Below the pieces are notes generated by a model. That model had not been told where the DNA came from and ran no database searches. It worked only from the letters and a program-made list of their open reading frames with translations. The translations under genes and the position numbers were made by a program. Below, one piece after another: positions 59,782 to 64,000 of a stretch of DNA of 64,000 nt (positions within the stretch are counted from its first letter, which is position 1; each line of letters begins with the position of its first letter). Origin of the DNA: Nocardioides jiangsuensis (GTDB lineage Bacteria > Actinomycetota > Actinomycetes > Propionibacteriales > Nocardioidaceae); assembly GCF_019679455.1 (NCBI RefSeq), contig NZ_JAIEZQ010000001.1:1054001-1118000 (forward strand), written 5' to 3'.

Positions 59782-61160
59782 CGGACCATCACCACCTGGG
59801 TGGCGTCATCGTCGGCCGGACCGCTCAGGTCGGGCAGCGGGCGACGCGCCTGGTCGGAGATGCGCAGAAGCAGGGCGATGATGGCCCAGTTCGCGATCAG
59901 GGAGGACCCCCCGTAGGACATGAACGGGGTGGTCAGACCCGTGAGCGGGATCAGCTTGGTGACGCCGCCGACGACCACGAAGACCTGGAGCGCGAAGACC
60001 ACCGCGAGGCCGGTCGCGACCAGCTTGCCGAAGGCGTCGCGGCACACCAGGGCGGTGCGCAGGCCGCGCTCGACGATCAGGCCGTACAGCACGATGATCG
60101 CCATGACGCCGGTCAGGCCGAGCTCCTCGCCCATCGCGGCGACGATGAAGTCGGAGTAGGAGAACGGGATCAGGGTCGGGTCACCCTGGCCGAGGCCGCG
60201 GCCGACCAGACCGCCCCACGCCTGGCCGTACATGCCCTGCACGATCTGGTAGCTGCTGTCGGAGCTGAACGGGTGGAGCCACGCGTCGAACCGGGCCTGC
60301 ACGTGGGGGAACAGCAGGTAGCCGACGTAGGCGCCGGCCGCGAACAGCGTGCTGCCGACGACCAGCCAGCCCGGCCGCTCGGTGGCCACGTAGAGCATCA
60401 CCAGGAACAGGCCGAAGAACAGCAGCGACGAGCCGAGGTCCTGCTGGAAGACCAGGACGCCCAGGCTGACCAGCCACATCACGAGGATCGGGCCGAGGTC
60501 GCGGCCGCGCGGGAAGTCGATGCCGGCGAAGCGGCGGCCGGCCAGGGCCAGCGCGTCGCGGTGCAGCACCAGGTAGCCGGCGAAGAACACCACCAGGCAG
60601 ACCTTGGCGACCTCGCCGGGCTGGAAGCTGAACGGGCCGACGTTGATCCAGATCCGGGCGCCGTTGATCTCGGTGCCCAGCACCGGCAGCAGCGGCATGA
60701 CCAGCAGCACCAGCGCGGCCAGGCCGGAAGTGTAGGTGAACGCCTGGAGCCGCCGGTGGTCGCGCAGGACCAGCAGCACCCCGATGAAGGTGATCACGCC
60801 CAGCGTCATCCAGATCAGCTGGTCGCGGGCGAAGGTGTTGGCGTCGGGGTTCTCGGCGAGCTCGGCCAGGTCGATCCGGTGAATCATCGCGAGGCCGAGC
60901 CCGTTCAGGGCGGCGACGACCGGCAGGAGCACCGGGTCGGCGTACGGCGCCACGACCCGGACGACGACGTGGCAGAGCACGCAGAGCACCGCCAGCCAGC
61001 CGCCGTACCCGATGAAGTCGGCCGGGACCGCGCCCTCGACCCCGACGCCGACCGCGATGTAGGCGCCGACGCCGACGAGCAGGGACAGGATCAGGAGGAA
61101 CAGCTCGGCACCGCGGCGGCGCCGGTGGGTGAACCCTCGCAGCGGGTTGACGGAGCTCAT
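59778..61160 (-). CDS. rodA: FtsW/RodA family peptidoglycan polymerase
   Basis: The 460-residue SEDS protein has about 10-12 hydrophobic segments with the family's VFQQDLGSSLLFFGLFLVM and the MGEELGLTGV and TTPFMSYGGSSLIANW loops. SEDS proteins polymerise glycan strands from lipid II and pair with a class B PBP. The ATG at 61160 overlaps the pstP stop (ATGA). It is the RodA of the rodA-pbpA pair, although FtsW cannot be excluded by sequence alone. Confidence 0.93.
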   Translation of the reverse strand: MSSVNPLRGFTHRRRRGAELFLLILSLLVGVGAYIAVGVGVEGAVPADFIGYGGWLAVLCVLCHVVVRVVAPYADPVLLPVVAALNGLGLAMIHRIDLAELAENPDANTFARDQLIWMTLGVITFIGVLLVLRDHRRLQAFTYTSGLAALVLLVMPLLPVLGTEINGARIWINVGPFSFQPGEVAKVCLVVFFAGYLVLHRDALALAGRRFAGIDFPRGRDLGPILVMWLVSLGVLVFQQDLGSSLLFFGLFLVMLYVATERPGWLVVGSTLFAAGAYVGYLLFPHVQARFDAWLHPFSSDSSYQIVQGMYGQAWGGLVGRGLGQGDPTLIPFSYSDFIVAAMGEELGLTGVMAIIVLYGLIVERGLRTALVCRDAFGKLVATGLAVVFALQVFVVVGGVTKLIPLTGLTTPFMSYGGSSLIANWAIIALLLRISDQARRPLPDLSGPADDDATQVVMVR

Positions 61161-62632
61161 GGCGTGGCCTCCACGCAGTCGGGGGGCGCGAGCGTGGGCG
61201 AGGGGGACGCAGACGGGCTCGGCTCCGGGGCCTGCGAGGCTCCGGCGGTGGACCGGTCGGTCGGGCTCGCGGTCGGCTCGTCGCTCGCACCGCCGGAGGG
61301 CCGGCGGGTCGGCTCCCGGTCGCCCTTGCCGGTGGGCTCGGCGCTGGGGCTCGGCGACGGAGACGGCGACGGCGTGGGGCACACCCGGGCCAGCTCGTTG
61401 ATGTTCGCCACGATCCTCCGGGCGTCGTCGAGGTCGTCGGCGCTGATACCGTCGCGGACCTGCTCCGCGCGGTACTCCGGCAGCGACTCGAGGGTGACCC
61501 GCGAGGTCGAGTGGAGACGGGAGAGCGTGAGGCCCGGCAGGTCGGCCTGGATGCCGCGGAAGATCGCGACCTTCGAGTCGCTCACCGCGACGTAGTACTG
61601 CTTCTGGGTCCAGCCGTAGGCGGCCATCGAGCCGAAGGACAGCAGCCCGAGCAGGACCAGCAGGCCCACGACCCAGCGCAGCCAGGTGAAGCGGCGGGGG
61701 GCCCGGGGCGCGTAGCGCAGCTCCTCGGGGTCGACCGGCTCACCGGTGCCCGGGACCGGCTCCATCTCGCCGGTGTCACCGCTGCGGTGGCCGCGGAAGA
61801 AGCTCTTGGAGGAGGCGCCGGCCCTGCGGGGCTGGTCGGCGGCCGCGCCCACGAGCATCGGGCCGGTGGTGGCGGCCGCCGCGGTCTCCGCGTCTGCGGC
61901 GGCAGCGGCCGCGTCGACCACGTCGGCGACGACGCAGGTGATGTTGTCGGTGCTGCCGGCGTCGAGCGACGCCCGGACCAGCTCGACCACCGCGTAGTCC
62001 ACGGTGCCGGTGCCCAGGATGTCCGCGAGCCGGGCGTTGTCGAGCACCCCGGAGGCGCCGTCGCTGCAGAGCAGGATCCGGTCCCCGGGGGCGAGCTCGA
62101 GCAGGAACAGGTCGGGGTCGGTCTCGTGCACCCCGTCGACCGCGCGCAGGATCAGGTTCCGGTGCGGGTGGGTGCGGGCCTCCTCCTCGGTGATCCGCCC
62201 CTCGTCGATGAGGCTCTGCACGAAGGTGTGGTCCTTGGTGAGCTGCGAGAGCTCGCCGTCGCGCAGCAGGTAGCCGCGGCTGTCGCCGACGTGGCCGACG
62301 CCGATCCGGTTGCCGTCGAAGAGCGCCACGGTGACCGTCGTACTGGTGCCCTCGAGCTCGGGGTCCTCCTCGACCAGCTCGGCGATCCGGTCGTGCGCAC
62401 GGTGGATCGCCCCGGCCAGCGCCTCCAGCAGGTCGTCGGAGGGGGTGTCGTCGAGCCGGCGCAGGATCTGGACGGCGGTGGAGCTGGCGATGTCACCGCG
62501 CGCGGCGCCGCCCACCCCGTCGGCGATGACGAGGAGGTGCTCACCGGCGTAGCCGGAGTCCTGGTTGTCCTTGCGCACGCGTCCGACATCGGACAGCGCG
62601 GCGTACCGGAGTCTCAGAGAGGGTGACGTCAT
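61157..62632 (-). CDS. pstP: PP2C-family Ser/Thr phosphatase PstP
   Basis: The 491-residue metal-dependent phosphatase has the PP2C motifs SDVGRVRKDNQD, VIADGVGGAARGD, GHVGDSRGYLL and LLCSDGASGVL. One membrane helix (FTWLRWVVGLLVLLGLLSF) and an extracytoplasmic Pro/Ser-rich tail follow. It reverses PknA/PknB phosphorylation. It lies between fhaB and rodA in the conserved operon. Confidence 0.95.
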   Translation of the reverse strand: MTSPSLRLRYAALSDVGRVRKDNQDSGYAGEHLLVIADGVGGAARGDIASSTAVQILRRLDDTPSDDLLEALAGAIHRAHDRIAELVEEDPELEGTSTTVTVALFDGNRIGVGHVGDSRGYLLRDGELSQLTKDHTFVQSLIDEGRITEEEARTHPHRNLILRAVDGVHETDPDLFLLELAPGDRILLCSDGASGVLDNARLADILGTGTVDYAVVELVRASLDAGSTDNITCVVADVVDAAAAAADAETAAAATTGPMLVGAAADQPRRAGASSKSFFRGHRSGDTGEMEPVPGTGEPVDPEELRYAPRAPRRFTWLRWVVGLLVLLGLLSFGSMAAYGWTQKQYYVAVSDSKVAIFRGIQADLPGLTLSRLHSTSRVTLESLPEYRAEQVRDGISADDLDDARRIVANINELARVCPTPSPSPSPSPSAEPTGKGDREPTRRPSGGASDEPTASPTDRSTAGASQAPEPSPSASPSPTLAPPDCVEATP

Positions 62633-62644
62633 AGGGCGGGGAAC

Positions 62645-63127
62645 CTATTTCCGAAGCTCGAGCGTCGTCTTGCCGATCCGGATCGTGGTGCCGAGCTGGA
62701 TGGTCGCCGGCTGGGAGAGTCGCTGGGTCCCCAGGTAGGTGCCGTTGGTGGAGCCGAGGTCCTCCACGAACCACTGGTCGCCGCTGGCGGCGATCCGCGC
62801 GTGGCGCGTGGAGACGTAGTCGTCGTCGAGCCGGATCGCGGCGTCGCTGCCGCGGCCGATCAGCAGCGGGGCGTCGTCGAGGGAGATCGTCTCGCCGGCG
62901 TTGGCGCCGTCGACGATCAGCACGTGGGTCGGCGCGCCCCGCGGCCGCTTGGCCGGCTTCGGACGGTTCTTGGCCGCGCGCTTCTGCTCCCGGCGCTCGG
63001 CGCGCGGAGTCGTCTCGATCCGTGCGCCGAACATGTCGGAGCGGACCACGGAGATCGCGGACAGCACGAAGATCCACAGGATCGCCAGGTAGGCGAAGCG
63101 GATCAGCATCAGGGTGAGCTCAGACAT
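62645..63127 (-). CDS. fhaB: FHA-domain protein FhaB (FipA)
   Basis: The 160-residue product has an N-terminal membrane helix (LILRFAYLAILWIFVLSAIS-like), a basic stretch and a C-terminal FHA domain. The latter has LIGRGSDAAIRLDD, VSTRHARI and EDLGSTNGTYLG motifs that bind phosphothreonine. In mycobacteria FipA links kinase signalling to cell division. The start overlaps the fhaA stop by 8 bp. Confidence 0.92.
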   Translation of the reverse strand: MSELTLMLIRFAYLAILWIFVLSAISVVRSDMFGARIETTPRAERREQKRAAKNRPKPAKRPRGAPTHVLIVDGANAGETISLDDAPLLIGRGSDAAIRLDDDYVSTRHARIAASGDQWFVEDLGSTNGTYLGTQRLSQPATIQLGTTIRIGKTTLELRK

Positions 63128-63854
63128 CGGAGCTGCCTTCCCGGGACCGGAGGTAGCGGACGGTCATCGTCGTGTTGCCCACCTTCACCGTGGCACCGTC
63201 CTCGAGCGTGGCCTGCTGGACCCGGGCGCCGTTGACGAGCATGCCGTTGGTCGAGCCGAGGTCCACGATGCTCACAGACGGCGCGCCCTCGCCCGGGAAC
63301 ACCCGGATCTCGGCGTGGCGGCGGGACACCCCGGGGTCGTTCACCCGCAGGTCGGCCTCGCTGCCGCGGCCGATGACGAGGCCGGGCGGCTCGAGCGGGT
63401 GGCGCATGCCGTTCACCTCGAGCACGACGCTGGCCCGTCGTACGGCGGTGTCCGTGACGCTCGCGCCCGAGGCCGGGGTGACCTTGGCCAGGGCGGCGCT
63501 GCGGACCCGGAACCGGCCGGTGCTCAGGTCGTCGGCGGTGTCGAAGGCGATCGAGACCGGCCCGGTGAACACGTAGCTCTGCTCCTCGGCGTGCTCGCGC
63601 AGCATCTCGGTGAGCTCGGTGGCCAGCGTCGAGCCGTACGGCGCGAGGCGGGCGTGGTCGGTCGCGGACAGCTCGACGTGGAAGTTGTTGGGGACCAGGC
63701 GGCGGTTGCGCGAGAGGATCTGGGCGGAGTTGTCCACCTCGCGCTGGAGCGCGGCGGCGAGCTCGACCGGCTGCACCGCACTGCGGAACGCGCGCGCGAA
63801 GGCGCCGGACACGAGCTGCTCGAGCCGGTTCTCGAACCGCGAGAGCACTCCCAT
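63120..63854 (-). CDS. fhaA: FhaA, DUF3662 and FHA-domain protein
   Basis: The 244-residue product has an N-terminal DUF3662 domain (RFENRLEQLVSGAFARAFRS, VPNNFHVELS) and a C-terminal FHA domain (GRGSEADLRVNDPGVSRRHAEI, SIVDLGSTNGMLVN). In mycobacteria FhaA binds the phosphorylated pseudokinase domain of MviN, and a separate pseudokinase is encoded at 6715. The central linker is much shorter than that of M. tuberculosis FhaA (527 residues). Confidence 0.93.
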   Translation of the reverse strand: MGVLSRFENRLEQLVSGAFARAFRSAVQPVELAAALQREVDNSAQILSRNRRLVPNNFHVELSATDHARLAPYGSTLATELTEMLREHAEEQSYVFTGPVSIAFDTADDLSTGRFRVRSAALAKVTPASGASVTDTAVRRASVVLEVNGMRHPLEPPGLVIGRGSEADLRVNDPGVSRRHAEIRVFPGEGAPSVSIVDLGSTNGMLVNGARVQQATLEDGATVKVGNTTMTVRYLRSREGSSDV

Positions 63855-64000
63855 CTCCGCCTCCTCTCCTTCGCGTGGTCACTCGGTGGTCCCGTGTCGG
63901 GGCATGCCCGAGGTGGGACGCGGGGTCCTGTCGTCGTTATGCCCACATGGGGCCATCGTGAACCCGCCATTGTGCAGGACTCAGCGGCCGGGGGCACATC
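63855..64000. other. upstream region of the fhaA-pknB operon
   Basis: About 146 bp remain to the right edge. GAGGAG-rich sequence just upstream of the fhaA ATG (63857-63868) is its ribosome site. I see no clear gene; a promoter for the operon is expected here. Confidence 0.5.

Overview
The window is high-GC actinobacterial chromosome surrounding the replication origin. The order CCA-transferase / DUF6049 / murJ / pseudokinase / sigM / anti-sigma / trxB / trxA / cwlM ... parB-parA-rsmG-jag-yidC-yidD-rnpA-rpmH / dnaA-dnaN-gnd-recF-DUF721-gyrB-gyrA-DUF3566-tRNA-Ile-tRNA-Ala ... ppiA-rhomboid-crgA-DUF881 / pknB-pknA-pbpA-rodA-pstP-fhaB-fhaA matches the origin region of Mycobacterium and Streptomyces. 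Separate murJ and pseudokinase genes, gnd between dnaN and recF, and the general style suggest Propionibacteriales, probably Nocardioidaceae. That placement is inference; no rRNA or species marker is present.

Layout. 1-2.6 kb: the end of an MFS transporter, an AIM24 protein and a CCA-adding enzyme. 2.7-13.3 kb: a plus-strand block with DUF6049, the lipid II flippase MurJ, a membrane pseudokinase, SigM with its anti-sigma factor, thioredoxin reductase and thioredoxin (each behind a SigR/SigH-type promoter), and a CwlM-like protein. 13.3-24.1 kb: an accessory stretch with a GNAT enzyme, aminotransferase, D-Ala-D-Ala ligase-like enzyme, acyltransferase, a large GT-C-like membrane protein, rmlA, rmlB, a flippase and an epimerase. 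It is probably a surface-polysaccharide locus. 24.1-30.1 kb: minus-strand parB through rpmH with embedded parS sites. 30.1-32.9 kb: dnaA and the putative oriC. 32.9-43.2 kb: dnaN through tRNA-Ala. 43.3-51.2 kb: accessory genes (isochorismatase-like hydrolase, CMD-like protein, a frameshifted lipoprotein, LysE exporter, metallo-hydrolase, SURF1, patatin and acyltransferase). 51.4-64 kb: ppiA, a rhomboid protease, a VOC protein, an unusually dense DnaA-box cluster, a tandemly duplicated CrgA, DUF881 and the Ser/Thr-kinase/penicillin-binding-protein operon.

Functionally, the two sides of the origin carry replication and segregation (DnaA, DnaN, gyrase, RecF, ParAB/parS) together with much of the envelope-growth machinery and its phospho-control (MurJ, pseudokinase, CwlM, PknA/B, PstP, FhaA/B, PbpA, RodA, CrgA). 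Two of these proteins, the pseudokinase and the CwlM-like protein, have lost catalytic residues and are probably scaffolds or regulators. The less ordinary signals are five parS sites lying inside coding DNA and read as VSRET/VSCET, a DnaA-box cluster about 21 kb from dnaA, a CTG-started zinc-finger rhomboid, a duplicated CrgA, and paired SigR-type promoters on trxB and trxA. I saw no IS element, CRISPR array or phage.
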